A stretch of DNA of 64,000 nt from Trachythela sp. YZ-2020 (GCA_016169945.1 JADLSH010000387.1:3472001-3536000), one strand, 5' to 3'; counted from the first letter of the stretch, positions 1 to 12,530 are shown. Numbers and translations: made by a program. Notes: generated from the letters alone by a model not told the origin.

Positions 1-54
1 TGGCGGAGCGAGAAAACTTCGGATAATCTCGGTTCAAAACTGAACCGAAGCGGC

Positions 55-165
55 TAGACTTGCTCCAAGTTTTTCTTTCATTGTCTCTAGCTATGTATCG
101 ATCCACTATAGTGTAACTCATGTTGTTACAGAAAGACAATGAAAGAGAGACTTGGAGCAAGTCTA
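55..165. repeat. Small hairpin element (MITE-like)
   Basis: Two near-perfect inverted arms of about 32 bp (55-86 and 134-165, sharing TAGACTTGCTCCAAG) flank a loop of under 50 bp. It has no coding capacity. This is typical of a short foldback or MITE; its family is not recognised. Confidence 0.7.
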
Positions 166-241
166 CGACTGATGTGGTTAGATTTATACCTTTTTGATCG
201 GCCGTAAACATTGTGACACTCAGGCATAAACTACGTAAAAT

Positions 242-360
242 CGAGGGGCAAATCTCGTCAGTATACCTTCTGAAAAATCACACAAAGATCACGAAAAAAT
301 CAGCAAAAATATCACAAAAAATAGATAAATCACAAAAAAAATCACATGATTTGCCCCTCG
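242..360. repeat. Short inverted-repeat element with A-rich interior
   Basis: The ends CGAGGGGCAAATC and GATTTGCCCCTCG form a 13-bp terminal inverted repeat. The interior is A-rich and repeats the word ATCAC(A)AAA several times. There is no ORF. Probably a non-autonomous DNA element. Confidence 0.55.
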
Positions 361-630
361 CATAAAATGATATGATCAAGATAAAATTGCTTACTCTCTC
401 TAGTCGGTCCACTGTCTCCTCCACTTCCTTCAAATATTTGGGTTACGCCTGCCAAGCAATGAAAACAAATTTGTTATAGTTTTGTTATAGTATACATATA
501 AGAGTACATTAGGAATGCAAAAACCGCCTCTTGCGTGAACAGTGGCGTGGTGGCTCCAAACTTTCAAGGGGGGCCGCGCCAGTGTTAAATTTGTCGCCCC
601 TAAGATTGATTTCGATACTAATATATATAT

Positions 631-744
631 GTTATTTACCGGATGGGAGGTCCGTACTGGAAAAATCTTTTCCCGAGGTCTCAGAAGCGGCCCGAGACCG
701 AAGGTCGAGGGACGCTTCTGAGGCTAAACGGTACGGTAAATAAC
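631..744. repeat. MITE with GTTATTTACCG ends
   Basis: Ends GTTATTTACCG and CGGTAAATAAC are inverted. The interior has a second hairpin around CTCAGAAGCG and the phrase GGGAGGTCCGTACTGG, which I associate from memory with abundant cnidarian MITEs. Non-coding. Confidence 0.6.
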
Positions 745-3700
745 GTTTTTATTTTTTTCCTTCATGGAAGTAAACACTTATAACAGTTCTTCATTATCAG
801 TCCGCATTGTTAGTAGCTATTGTTTGAGGCTGTATGTATTTACACAGAAAAAGAAGTTGTTTTGTCATTTTGTGGCTCTTAAACTCTTAACCCTAGATCT
901 AACGGAATCAAACGAGATCCCTGTAATTGGGGGAAAGCGACCTTGAAATTCTAGAACATGTTTTCCTAACACCACAAGCAAGCATGATATAGCATCATTG
1001 AGCATCATTATAGGCATACAATATGTTCATATCTGATAAGCTCTTTCGGTTTAATCATGGGAGAATCGATGCCTCACTGCATGACAAGAACTATAGCACT
1101 GAAAATATGAGGCACACACGCAGGCATGCATGGTTCTCAAGTGATATGGATAAATTAATTGTGCCTACTAAACACGAATGGCGGAGATATGTATCTTACA
1201 AATTACAACCACGTCAATTTACTGGAAATTAACTGTAGATATAGTGACATTATGTACGTAGTTTTTAAAAAACAGCATTTGACAGAAATTTAGTTGAGAA
1301 TATATAAGAAAATCTCATATCAGCACGCAATTTGTAGATTTTAAATGCCTGCAGTTAATGCCGGAAATTGACGTAATCGGTTGAACATGTTTATGTCCGT
1401 TGCCAGCCAATTAACATCAATTTTCGAATACCTCACTATTTATAGAATGGAACAAGGATAACCAAGCATTTAACTCATCAGTTTTAATTATGCATGTGTA
1501 CACTGCACACAATTAATTTAATTCTCATTCAAATTGCATGATCGTCATGCAAGGAATTAAATTTTAGTTGTTGCACCTATTATGTGCATCTCAATAAGCT
1601 TTCTTGGCCAAGTTCAGGTTCAAAAATTCTTTTCCTGATTTCAGTCACAAAAATGAGGGGGGAAAGCCTTATTAAGATGCACGTTAAGTTCAAACCGGAA
1701 TAGTTAGTACATCAGGATTTTTAAAATTAGTTAGAAAAATAATAACGGAAAATAATGTGAAAGGAAGTCCTCTCAGTCCTCATTATCAGTCTCGATTTAA
1801 AACATTGTTTCTACAATTGGCCTTTTATTATACTCAACAAGTTGAACACATATCCGCGCTACACAAGACATAACTGAAAATCAAGATAAGATTACATTAT
1901 GTATGTATACTAGCACTGCGATTTAATTTTAATAGAGACAAATTACAAGTTGCTTCTTTTATTATACACTCAACTGGTGCAGTAAAGGTGTCTTAGGGAC
2001 TTTCAATTCGTGCCGGTGTAGCAGGAAATATCTCCCCAACACCCTCGCCAAATTTCCTGTGAAAGTGTAATGAATGGCACCAATCATATACTAGTATGAA
2101 CCAATATCAAACACATATGATTTACTATTTAGTTTAAATTCAGTCTAGTTTGTAGTCGATCTTTCTATGTCTATGATAACACGTTTTATGCAACTACTAC
2201 GCCGGTGATTGCGCATTTGTGTGTGATTAGTCGATAATGCCTAATGGGTCACAGACGGTAGATTTTTAATAGCATCGAAACACTGCACTGTATAGCTTCG
2301 GCATCGCAAACTTTGATTTTTATCCAGATTAAACCCCCTGGATTCATTAACTATTGAAACTATACGCGAAAACACTAAATCATACACTTGCTTTCGTGTG
2401 AATTTTGGTACCATGTCGGCGCTAAGGTTAATGCTAATTGCCGAATATGTATTTAAATTCATATTTACAAGGCTTTAAAATGCATGCTGCTTATGCCATA
2501 ATTATCTTCCAGAGACTGAGGTTTCATATGGCCAAATTTTGTCAAACATGTTTATATGTTACTGCATGGGCTTTACGAACTATGCTAATATTTGTTCAGT
2601 CCTAAAAGGGCGCCAAAGTCCGAAGAGAGGGCCAAACTTCCCAGGAAATATGTTCCCACCAAATTTGCTAGAAAATATAGCACGGGGGTGCCAAATTTAA
2701 GGGAGGGGGAGCACATTTCCTGAGACACCGGTATATGGAATATATATAATACTTAAACAGATTAATATTATATGTCACAAGAGACATTTTGAGCGCAAGT
2801 TTGGACATTGAGCTGTGTCCCAAAATAACGGCGGACTGAAATACCATCGATAGCTACTGATCACCGCTCTATTTTGTAGTTCTGTACACAACATTGCTCT
2901 GGGCTAATTAAATTGCGTTGCATGTTTTAGTAGGAATTGTTTTACTGTACAATAATGCCCTTGGCTTAAAAGAGCTTTTGGGTGACAAGTGTTTATGAGT
3001 GCATATATTCCCACCAAATCTATATTCTCGGTACGTCACAAAGCATAACCAAGCATTTAAACATTTATCTGTGAGCAAATTGGCTGACAATGGCAATAAA
3101 CACGTAATAGGAGACATGACTGCATGCCTTTATCACAAAACGATTGCAATTTGCGAGTCACACAGGCGTAAAATGGTGGAGAATATATGCAAAACATTCA
3201 TAGCCTATAGGGAACTGTTTTTGTATAGAATAGAAAAGTTGTTTTGATACAGGGTCGCTTCAGCACATTATTTCGATCATCGAAGTTATCTCATTGAGCA
3301 TGCATTATTCGTAAAAACAACTACTTGATTTGACCGCAACGTGAAGTCGAAATCATATCTTTTACAGATAATTTATAAACTGTTTCAAAAGAATCGATCA
3401 AGGGCTGATCTCTGACAAATAGATAGAAGATGTTCCACTTGGCAAGGTGGCGTCGCAAGCTCCGAAAAGGCGTATTAAAAGCATAGATCCCAAACGGCGA
3501 AAAGTTACAGTACTTGACATCACCACCAGAAAGGATCGATAATAGCCCAAAACGACCAGAATGAGTTCTTTAATGAATATTGGAGACAAATAGGGTTCAT
3601 TAAGACGAAAGCACACCCATGAATTTTAAAATAGTCAAGGCATAGGATTGAGACGACTTTTAGTTGAGTTCTCATATATTCTGAGCTAAATATTTATCCT

Positions 3701-4480
3701 ATTAAGGGATTCAATTCACATTCTTCAATCTTAAGTGCTAAAGGGAAAAGTCGTACCAAAAATATATATAATATATTATAATTTATATAGTTTGTATAAG
3801 TTAACTTATCAAAAAGGAACAAGAAGGTTCTTTACCCATTCGTGATTTGGGCAGAGAGCTCTTTCACGTTCAGGAAACTGTTTTAACAAACTTCGTTATA
3901 GATTTATACACAAGTCATTATTACTTAATAAATATTACAATATTTAAACATCTCGTGTTTATATAACATATGTTTATAAATTGATTTTTAACAACAATTT
4001 CTAAACTATATTGTAACATTTGCGAATGAAAAAACAAAAACTTACCACTGGTAGCATAAAGAAGAAGGATGACAACCGTGGACCACATATAATATGATTC
4101 GCCAACTCGAATATTGAAAATATTGTACTGCCAAAGTCTTTGGTATGTTGTGTACGGCATGCTTGACACACTTAATGGCAAAAAGAATATTAAAACTACA
4201 CTTCTTAAAGACAATAACATTAAATTGGGCCACCCGCTGTGATAGATTCCTCTGCTCGCTATAGAAACAAGGAAAACAGAAATTTAACGAAGTTTCGAGT
4301 ATTTACGCATTGAAATTTTTTAACTCTTTATCGTCCAACTCATGGGACGCACGGTATTTACGATCAGTTGTTTCAAATGTAACTATCTCCAGACGTGTCA
4401 CTTCTACTCTACGGCAACAGGACACGCAAGACATTGCAACATTTGATCTTTAAATTTACCACTATTATTGTAAATATATT
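745..4480. other. No gene recognised
   Basis: AT-rich sequence with only short open frames lacking recognisable domains or convincing splice structure. One weak exception is a 38-codon open stretch near 3429-3545 (see findings). Confidence 0.6.
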
Positions 4481-4489
4481 CCGGATTCA

Positions 4490-4597
4490 TATCTCTTAAT
4501 TTTGTAATCTTGTAAATATTTAATATTCTACTGAACGAGGGCCACTAGGTTATTAGTGTTCGCACTATTATGTGTCACCCTCTTAAAATAAAGTTTC

Positions 4598-4642
<45 letters not shown>
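4490..4642 (+). mobile_element. LINE 3' end with (TATC)n tail
   Basis: A 3'-UTR-like stretch with the phrases GAACGAGGGCCACTAGG and AATAAAGT ends directly in about eleven TATC units (4599-4642). Simple tetranucleotide tails after such a sequence are typical of CR1/L2-like LINE 3' ends. No coding part remains recognisable upstream. Confidence 0.55.
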
Positions 4643-4645
4643 ATT

Positions 4646-6852
4646 CGATAGCTTGTCCCTGTTCATATTACATATCCAAATTAATTTGCATGTTCATAAT
4701 TTATTATTTTCGAGCAAATGTTACCACACAAATTGTAGCTCATGTAAAAAGGAATATTATTGGAAAGTTTCATTGCATTTGAAGAAGTAGAACTATTTTT
4801 GTTTATTTTTTGAAAGTCGCATACAAAATGCCGAGATCGTTGAAATTTGATTCCTGCACGCGAAATAGATTACGACATGCCATATAAGGTCAGTGTTACT
4901 TGCTATAAACCTTCAATACGCTAGGGTGCAAAGTCGCGGAGATGTTAGGTTTTGAAGTGGTCCGAGCGTGCGCCGACAATACCGGCTTTCGCAAGAAATA
5001 CAGCATTTTCACGAGAATTGCCGTAAAAGGGATAAATTATGTCCTATGATTATAAAAATGGTATCAAACTAAAGGGATTGGAAATCCCCGTCGAATGGAG
5101 GTATTTACGAGTTTATAGTGTGTAAATAGGAAAGCGAAATGAATATTTAATTAGTTTGTATTATTGTTCATTTGTGACAATACAAACTTCAGAGGTGTTT
5201 GAAGGGGGCTAAATCGGCCGCATAACGTTGTAAACAAACACAATTTACTTCTTATGACGAGTTTTGAAATTCTCTTTAGATTTCTCATCAGTATCGATAA
5301 ATTACTCCATGCATGCATATCGGAATTGCATTAAAATTTGCCCCTAAATCAATCTTGCACCTAATATACTTAACACTAATGGTGTTGATCTTAATGATTG
5401 CGACATATACAGTGGGTTTCGACTTGCAAATTAAAATCAGTCTTTTTACGTAATATAAAATTTTATAAGCAGGAAAGGAAATACAAACTTAACTCCTACT
5501 CATGATCAAGTATCACGCAATCCATCCTTTTGTATACAAAGGAAATAATTTCAATGAAATCATACATTCCATTTTTTGCGTGTATGATTACTTTTGTTGT
5601 GTGTGTGTGAATGTAAAATTTCTATTTATGTGAACTCTCTTGATAAGCAATATGCTTTTGCTATTTATGGAGTTTGTTTGATTGTTGAGACATTTTGGAT
5701 TGCCTGCATGATGCAGCATGATATAGACAATTTATAGGAGATATCGTGGTATATTTGTATTTCTATCAGATTTGATTTACTTATATACATTATAAGTTAT
5801 CAATGCTATAAGGCTAAGGCCTTTTATTAACGCCCTTAGGTAAAACAGACAAATACATTTAGCTAGTATACTGTTACAGTTGTACATGAATTAGTCGCAT
5901 GCATGAGGGTCTTACCTTGAAGGGTTTTGTAGTTGGAAATTTTCGAGCGAAAATGGCATACATATTTCATACATATAGATCAGTTTTGCCCGTTTATTAT
6001 ATAACAAGATATATAACGTATTACAGTATGCAATTATTAAAATGTTAGCCTTTTGTCATAATGTTGAAATGTATACTGCTCTTCAGATAATTTTTTGCAT
6101 TTTATCCAGGCATCATCCATGATTCCTATAAGGTCGATCTAGATTATTCACTAACCCTTTCATGCTGCAACATGTATAGGGCGATGAACAAGCCTCTATA
6201 TAATGTGCTTGATTAAACATGTTATTTATAACTGCAGCGCAACGAGAACAGATTGATATAAATAGGCCTGGCTCAATACTAATCATGTTTGCCAGTATGT
6301 TGCTTTATCTATTTTAATTATTTTAATTATTTTAATTCAATAGTTTAATACTATTCTGCATGCAGTTTATAGATTTAATATTTATGATACATTTGAATAT
6401 ATCTTGGAGGTTACACGCGACTTGCATGAAAAAGATCTATAAAGCAAAGCACAAACTTCCGAGTGAAAGCATTTCGTTAGCATGCAGGCGCAAAAGTTGT
6501 AAAATGTTGAGTTTACTTGTAAAATTTGTCTCAAATCATGTTTAAATTTACATGAAAAACGATGAACATGCATGAACATATAAACTACACTGAAAATCAA
6601 CCAATAACATGTTACTTAATAAACGGAGATATGGGCATTAATCTGATCTTATCTTGATCATATGATCACATTCTGATGGATGTTATGTTGAGCACTATCC
6701 CAAAAGTGAGGCCGTCTAAAGCCAAGGTGACGAACTTTCCAGATGGGCATATAGAAACTATTTTGAAACTGTAACCTTGGACATCAAAATAAACAAAATA
6801 TTTGGAATTTTTCCTTTAATTTAGTATTTATTAAGAAATAGAAAACATTTTC
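4646..6852. other. No gene recognised
   Basis: AT-rich non-coding sequence. It contains a short (TTTTAATTA)n run near 6310-6340 and otherwise nothing I can assign. Confidence 0.6.
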
Positions 6853-8097
6853 CGTGTTTCTATTTAACAATTAGTCGCCGAAGGCGAGGTGATTACAAGC
6901 CTATAGTCACTGAGCCGAAGGCGAAGTGACTATAGGCTTGTAATCACCGAGCCTGAGGCGACTAATTGTTTTAGTAGAAATTTCAAAGAGAAAAACAAAC
7001 ACAGAAAGTTATGAGGTCAGTTGAAAAGGCTATAGGACAAAATTCAGCGCTTTTCTCAGAGGCCGGCAAAAGACGAGTGTCAAAAACATATCTAAGCGAA
7101 ACAAAAACAAACAATTTCATGAGAAAAATACTTTGGAAAGGCTCAAATACAAAGTAGAATGGTTTTAAAAATATATCACAGCTAGGTTTTTGCTGAATAT
7201 AACGATATAAATCAGGATAAAACGAATAATTTTCAAAATAAACACTTGTGGTTGAGCCGTACGGAAAAAGTTTTATACATGTTCATTTCAACAGCGAGAA
7301 AACGTTGCCTTTCGTGGAAGAAAAATAGTGTATTTGTTATCGCTTACCTTTAAAAATGTCAAAAATATATCCTCCTTTAATTTAGCGGCAGTTTTTTTCA
7401 TTTAAAACTTTGAATCAGGCTCAAAAAAACGATTTTTGTTTTAAATTCGGCAGCTTGCGAAGAAGCCATTTTGAAAAAAAAAGAGATAGTCACTGACCAG
7501 TGACTATCACTTTTTAGAGGCTCAATTTGGACCAATCAGCATGCAGGAAAATCGATAGTCACCTGGAAATTTCTACTAAACTGTTTTAGTATACACCCAA
7601 CCATTGTCCATTACAAATCCTACATTCTGATTGGCTACTCAACCGTTGACCATTCGTGATGGACAACGTTTGGGAAAAATGAAAACAAACCTGAAAAAAT
7701 ATGGCAGTAAACTCTCGTTTTGCAGACGTTTCGGAGGAATTTTTGGAGAGTTTGATAGAAAATTCTACCCCTGAGAAAACTAAAAAGGCCACAAAATATG
7801 GCATGAAGATTTTTAATGGCAAGGAACGAAATAGAAACCGTATTTTATTAATAAATCTGCTTTTACTTGCCACTCACGAGTGGTTAAATAACACAACTGA
7901 ATTAAATTATTTTAAAAATTACACGGTGTATGGATTATTTTCTCGAAATTAATATATCTATACAAGGTGTATACTAAAACAATTAGACAACTCGTCCTCG
8001 TTGTCTATGAGCGAATAGTCGACTCAGGCTTCGCCTTCGTTGACTATTCGCTCATAGACAACTCGGACTCGTTGTCTAATTGTTAAATAGAAACACG
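6853..8097. mobile_element. Hairpin-ended element, copy 1
   Basis: The outer ends are the same 22-bp sequence in inverted orientation (6853-6874 and 8076-8097, core TTTCTATTTAACAATTAG). Each end continues into its own perfect hairpin (6871-6975 and about 7978-8080). A second inverted pair, AGTAGAAATTTC near 6978 and GAAATTTCTACT near 7566, brackets an interior of about 590 bp. That interior recurs at 10.2-10.9 kb and, diverged and reversed, at 53.9-54.2 kb. The right part holds an 83-codon ORF (7701-7952). Whether this is one element or two nested ones cannot be settled from this window. Confidence 0.6.
7701..7952 (+). CDS. 83-aa ORF resembling the N-terminus of a DUF3504/Crypton-type recombinase
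   Basis: The 83-codon frame begins MAVNSRFADVSEEFL and continues with KTKKATKYGMKIFN. A block of F-x-x-x-S/T-E-E-(8-10 residues)-ENTKKAT followed by an aliphatic/aromatic run is what I remember from the start of DUF3504 (KIAA1958/Crypton-derived) proteins. No tyrosine-recombinase catalytic domain follows; the frame closes 145 bp before the element's right end. So this is either a first exon whose partner was deleted or a truncated internal copy. Upstream, 7600-7700 has a CCAAT-type ATTGG and an inverted TTGTCCAT / ATGGACAA pair that might be promoter structure. The family call is from memory and uncertain. Confidence 0.35.
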   Translation: MAVNSRFADVSEEFLESLIENSTPEKTKKATKYGMKIFNGKERNRNRILLINLLLLATHEWLNNTTELNYFKNYTVYGLFSRN

Positions 8098-8202
8098 CGT
8101 GGGAGTTTGAGCGAACGAAAAATAATCAGTGGGAAAACGAGCCCGTAGGGCAAGTTTTTCCACGTTATTTCGAGTTCTCCCAAACTCCCACAAGTGTTTC
8201 TA
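8088..8202. repeat. Foldback element interrupted by the mariner
   Basis: TAGAAACACGCGTGGGAGTTTG at the left pairs with CAAACTCCCACAAGTGTTTCTA at the right. The left end overlaps the end of the neighbouring hairpin element. The mariner's TA target is at the right edge, and GTATAGAAACAC resumes just after the mariner (about 9949-9960). Confidence 0.5.
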
Positions 8203-9943
8203 CAGGGTGTATCAAAAAAATGGTAACACAAATGTGACGCGCTATATCTGAAGAAGTCGTTGATCGATTTAATCGAGTTTTACATCATTCGAAAATTCAG
8301 TTCTTTAGCTTTTCAATGCTATGTTTTAGGTGGCATTTCGTCAAGAAACCAGCGAGCAGTGCTTCAGCAAAAGTTTTAAGTGAAAATTGCATATTTCCAC
8401 CGGTGGGAATTGCACGCGTTTATTTTGAAATTTAGTCCCAAGAGGTTTACATATCCTAATCATTAGTTCACTGCAATTATCATTACAATTGAATTTAGTG
8501 CGAGTTTGCATGATTCAGCACGCGACAAAATAAAAGATGGTTCAATTGACTATTGAACAACGTAAATTTATTGTAAGAACCTTTTATCAGCTTGGCAACT
8601 TAGCAAGAACAAAAGATGCATTTGGAGAGATGTTTCCAGAAAGACAAGAAATAGCAATTAAGAAGATCCGGTACAACATAAGAAAGTTTGAGCGGCATGG
8701 CACCAGCCATAACCGAAACAAGGGGAATTCTGGCAGAAGAAAGACTGGCAGATCTGCAGAAAACATTGAACTGGTGAGGAATCGGCTCGCAGAACACCCG
8801 AGTGGTACCAGTGCAAGGCGTAACGGTGTTGGCCTACCATCGGCAACTTTCAACAGGATAACCCGTTTAGACTTGAGACAATATCCGTATCGCATGCACG
8901 TCCGACATCAGCTACTACCAGGCGATTTTCAAAGACGTTTGAACTTTGCAAGGTGGTTGATTGAACGATGCGAGAGAAACGAAAATTTCCTGCGAGATTT
9001 TGTCATTGGTGATGAAGCTTCATTCTGTATGAATGGTGAAGTCAATACTCAGAATGTCCGAGAATATGCTCCAGTAGGTCAGCCGCCAGAATTCAACTAC
9101 GATGTGAATTGCAGTCGTCAGAAGGTGACAGTTTGGATAGGTTTGTGTGGAAGTGGTGAGATTATTGGTCCATATTTTTTCGAAAGGAACGTCAACGACT
9201 CAACGGCATCAATTATTTGCAAATGATTAACAATTACGTTGTTCCGCAGCTTTTGGAGAATTTTGAAATGCAAGTGGGAGGCGTATTCAGGCATCTCTGG
9301 TGGGTGCAAGATGGTGCTCCTGCACATCGTCTCCGTGCTGTTACGCAACGCTTAAGAGAACTGTTCGGTAATCGAATTGTTGCCTTACATCATGCAGTGG
9401 AGTGGCCACCTCGTTCTCCCGACCTCACGCCATGTGACTTCTTCCTGTGGGGGTATTTGAAAAGCAAAGTTTATACCAGCCCTCCCAACGATATTGACGA
9501 CTTGCGAGCTCGCATTCATCGGGAAGTCGCTGTGTTGGTCAACGATCGGGCACTCGTCACAAGGACGGTGCGAAGCATTCGACGACGTTGTGAACTCTGC
9601 ATTGAAAGAGACGGAGGACACGTAGAAGGTGTCGGAGCATAAACCATGCCATAAATACGTAAAGAATCGTTCATTTGTAAATATGTAAATTGTTTAAAAT
9701 TTGTTGATTAAAAATGCATGTGCATTGTTTCGTTAATTCCCACCGGTGGAAATATGCAATTTTCACTTAAAACTTTTGCTGAAGCACTGCTCGCTGGTTT
9801 CTTGACGAAATGCCACCTAAAACATAGCATTGAAAAGCTAAAGAACTGAATTTTCGAATGATGTAAAACTCGATTAAATCGATCAACGACTTCTTCAGAT
9901 ATAGCGCGTCACATTTGTGTTACCATTTTTTTGATACACCCTG
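8203..9943 (+). mobile_element. Full-length mariner-type transposon (DD41D-like)
   Basis: The element is 1,741 bp, starts CAGGGTGTATC and ends GATACACCCTG, and is flanked by TA on both sides (8201-8202 and 9944-9945). The inverted repeats are near-identical for about 200 bp. TA duplication plus the transposase inside place it in the Tc1/mariner/IS630 group. The high identity of the two ends suggests a fairly recent insertion, although the transposase is broken by one frameshift. Confidence 0.9.
8537..9642 (+). pseudogene. Mariner transposase, broken by one frameshift
   Basis: This is the transposase that would cut and paste the surrounding element. The first frame (8537-9226) starts MVQLTIEQRKFIV, an N-terminal helix-turn-helix of the DUF4817-like kind, and carries the first catalytic Asp in VIGDEASF. 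The second frame (from about 9211 to 9642) holds QDGAPAH and SPDLTPCDFFLWGY. Counting from the Asp of QDGAPAH to the Asp of TPCD gives 41 intervening residues, hence DD41D. The frames are offset by one base near 9209-9226, next to AATTATTT, so one base has been lost. Total length of about 367 codons is normal. Without the shift the protein would look complete, so an assembly error is possible. Confidence 0.88.
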
Positions 9944-10209
9944 TATAACTGTATAGAAACACAGGAAAAAATGTTTTCTATTTATTTTATAGTATAACTC
10001 AAGCGACATTTTTAAACTCGATTAATTTACATTACGTACGTATGCTAACTTTTGCTCGTTAATTTTACTTCAAAAAAACAACTTTGTTTGAAATTTTACA
10101 GTCACAAATGAGTTCAAGTATTAAAATTATCTTTAAATTGGGTTTAAAGTTTTATAATTCGCATTAAAATTGTTTATTTTACGATTTTAAGTTTTGGCGG
10201 GAAATTTTC

Positions 10210-11120
10210 CGTGTTTCTATTTAACAATTAGTCGCCGAAGGCGAGGTGATATAGGCTTGTAATCACCGAGCCTGAGGCGACTAATTGTTTTAGTAGAAAT
10301 TTCAAAGAGAAAAACCAACACAGAAAGTTGTGAGATCAGTTGAAAAGGCTATAGGACAAAATTCAGCGCTTTTCTCAGCGACCGGTTATTAAAAACATGC
10401 CGGCAAAAGACGAGTGTCAAAAACATATCGAAGCGAAACAAAAACAAAAATTTCGTGAGAAAAATACTTTGGAAGGGCTCAAATACAAAGTAGAATAGTT
10501 TTAAAAATATATCACAGCTATATTTTTGCTGAATATAACGATACAAATGAGGATAAAACGAATAATTTTCAAAATAAATACTTGAGTGGTTGAGCCGTAC
10601 GGAAAAAGTTTTCAAGTTCATTTCAACAGCGAGAAAACGCTGCCTTTCATGGAAGAAAAATAGCGTATTTGTTGTCGCTTACCTTTAAAAATGTCAAAAA
10701 TATATCCTCCTTGAATTTAGCGGCAGTTTTTTTCATTTAAAACTTTGAATCAGGCTCAAAAAAACGATTTTTGTTTTAAATTCGGCAGTTTGCGAAGAAG
10801 CCATTTTGAAAAAAAGTGATAGTCACTGGGCAGTGACTATCACTTTTTAGAGGCTCAATTTGGACCAATCAGAATGCAGGAAAAGCAATAGACACCTCAC
10901 AATTTCTACTAAACAGTTTTAGTAGAATCATACCAGTATATATACTATTGCAAATGCTGTAATTTGATTGGCTACACTACTCGCTATCTAATTGTCGATA
11001 GATAGCGAGTAGCGAAACAGCCATCTCGTCGGCGCGATTTTTAACGAATTTATTTCAATAAATTATGAAAAACGTTTTGAAATACTGTTTTCTTGCTGGT
11101 TTCTACTAAATAGAAACACG
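10210..11120. mobile_element. Hairpin-ended element, copy 2 (shorter)
   Basis: The left end repeats copy 1 nearly base for base (TTTCTATTTAACAATTAG, then the same but shorter hairpin, then the same 590-bp interior up to about 10920). The right end is TAAATAGAAACACG at 11107-11120, inverted to the left end. The part after 10920 keeps the ATTGGCTAC motif of copy 1 but has a different small hairpin (GATAGCGAGTAG) and no ORF. This is a deletion derivative or relative of copy 1. Confidence 0.6.
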
Positions 11121-11214
11121 CTTCTCGACCAATCAACGCTCGCGTACTATAAATGTTATATTACAAACGTATATTTAACTATTAACTATATTACAGCCAT
11201 TTTGCTAACTGACG

Positions 11215-12530
11215 CTAAAGTGGTTTACGCCTTATCCCCCCGTGCGAGGGTACTAATTCCGCTCGGATATTTACACCCGGGTATGTGAAAACATTGTGGA
11301 ACGCAAAGTCGTCCGTCATTTTTTTTGTCATGGACTGGACGGTTTTTAAGTTATGCACATGCGCGAGTTAAAGCCGAGAGAAAACTGGTAACTAGCAACA
11401 TCATGATTGGCTAAGACAACGATTTTGTTTTTATATGTATACGTCAGAAAAATAACTGCCATTTTGGCATTTTATTTTTGGCATTTAAGCCATTTATATG
11501 AAAATTTTTTTCAAAATTGTACTCGGGAGTCGGAACATATTAATTCAGACAAATATTAAGTCTCCAAAACAAGATAAATGAAAATTTTTTAGAGGACTTT
11601 CATTTACTGAAGTCAATAAGAAAATAAATCAGTCGAAAGGCCGAGAAAAGACAGGATTTTCGAGTTTTAAAGCGTTTTAAACGAGCAAGTGTTTATTTTG
11701 CATACTTGCTTTTGCAGTTTTGCCGTCAAATATTGGCATGCACTATAGTTTAGTTGTGGTTTTGAAAATGCGTAGTTCATCCTGTGTGGTCAACTCAACA
11801 TTGACTAATCTTAATCTTGTTTTAGTATTAATTCAAGTGCGTTATATAGAAAATAAACAACATATTTTATCGAAAAAAACTTCATAGTATAAACATACTG
11901 TTCAAAAAACAGTTGAAGTTTTATGACAATTTCGAAACGGTTTATGAGACGTCTAAGATTGCATTTTGCAGTACGTCAAAGCCGAAAGAGAACAAAATAA
12001 CATACCTACTTTATATAGTTGGGCAATTGGTAATTTTATTGTTTTAAAAAGTAAAAATCTTATCACTATTTTACCAGTTTGTACAGTGTTCTGTGTTCGC
12101 CAGTGAGCTCCATATATATCTGGAGTAAGAACTTCTAATGTTCGGCCAATAGGCCAAGTGAAGCCAAGATGGCGGCAATTGACGTCCAAACTCATGAAGG
12201 TCATAAACAGTTTTCGTATCATTTTATCCAGCTAATTCCAGTTATTAGTTCATAAAATCATGATGTTATTGTTTAAATCGGAGTAAAAACACGAAATTTC
12301 GGCACACTCCTTGCCGGCTTGTGCAAACCGCGCGGTCGAAAACAATAGAAAGGGATTGGCACTGGACGTCAATTTCCGCCATCTTTGGCTTCACTTTTTG
12401 GACATAAGTTCTCACTCCAGATATATATATATAGAGCTCATTGGTGTTCGCTTGCGTGTTTCCATGGTTACAGTAACCGATTTAGTACTTCATGTTACAA
12501 TAACTTTTGGGGTGTTAGGGAGAATACTTG
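11215..12530. repeat. Dispersed repeat, copy 1 (interrupted)
   Basis: This stretch aligns by eye with 21335-22010: shared phrases include GCTCGGATATTTACACC, GGCCGAGAGAAAACTG, TAAAGCGTTTTAAACG and CATACCTACTTTATATAG. The last shared part, TTGCGTGTTT(A)CCA.GGTTACAGT, lies beyond the hAT-like insertion at 12101-12443. No coding capacity is recognisable, and the element ends are not defined. Confidence 0.65.
12101..12443. mobile_element. hAT-like MITE with 8-bp target duplication
   Basis: Inverted ends CAGTGAGCTC and GAGCTCATTG are extended inward by about 100 bp of imperfect inverted repeat (AAGATGGCGGCAATTGACG against its complement). GTGTTCGC is duplicated at 12093-12100 and 12444-12451. An 8-bp duplication with CA-G-TG ends fits hAT. 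Length is 343 bp, non-coding. Confidence 0.8.
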
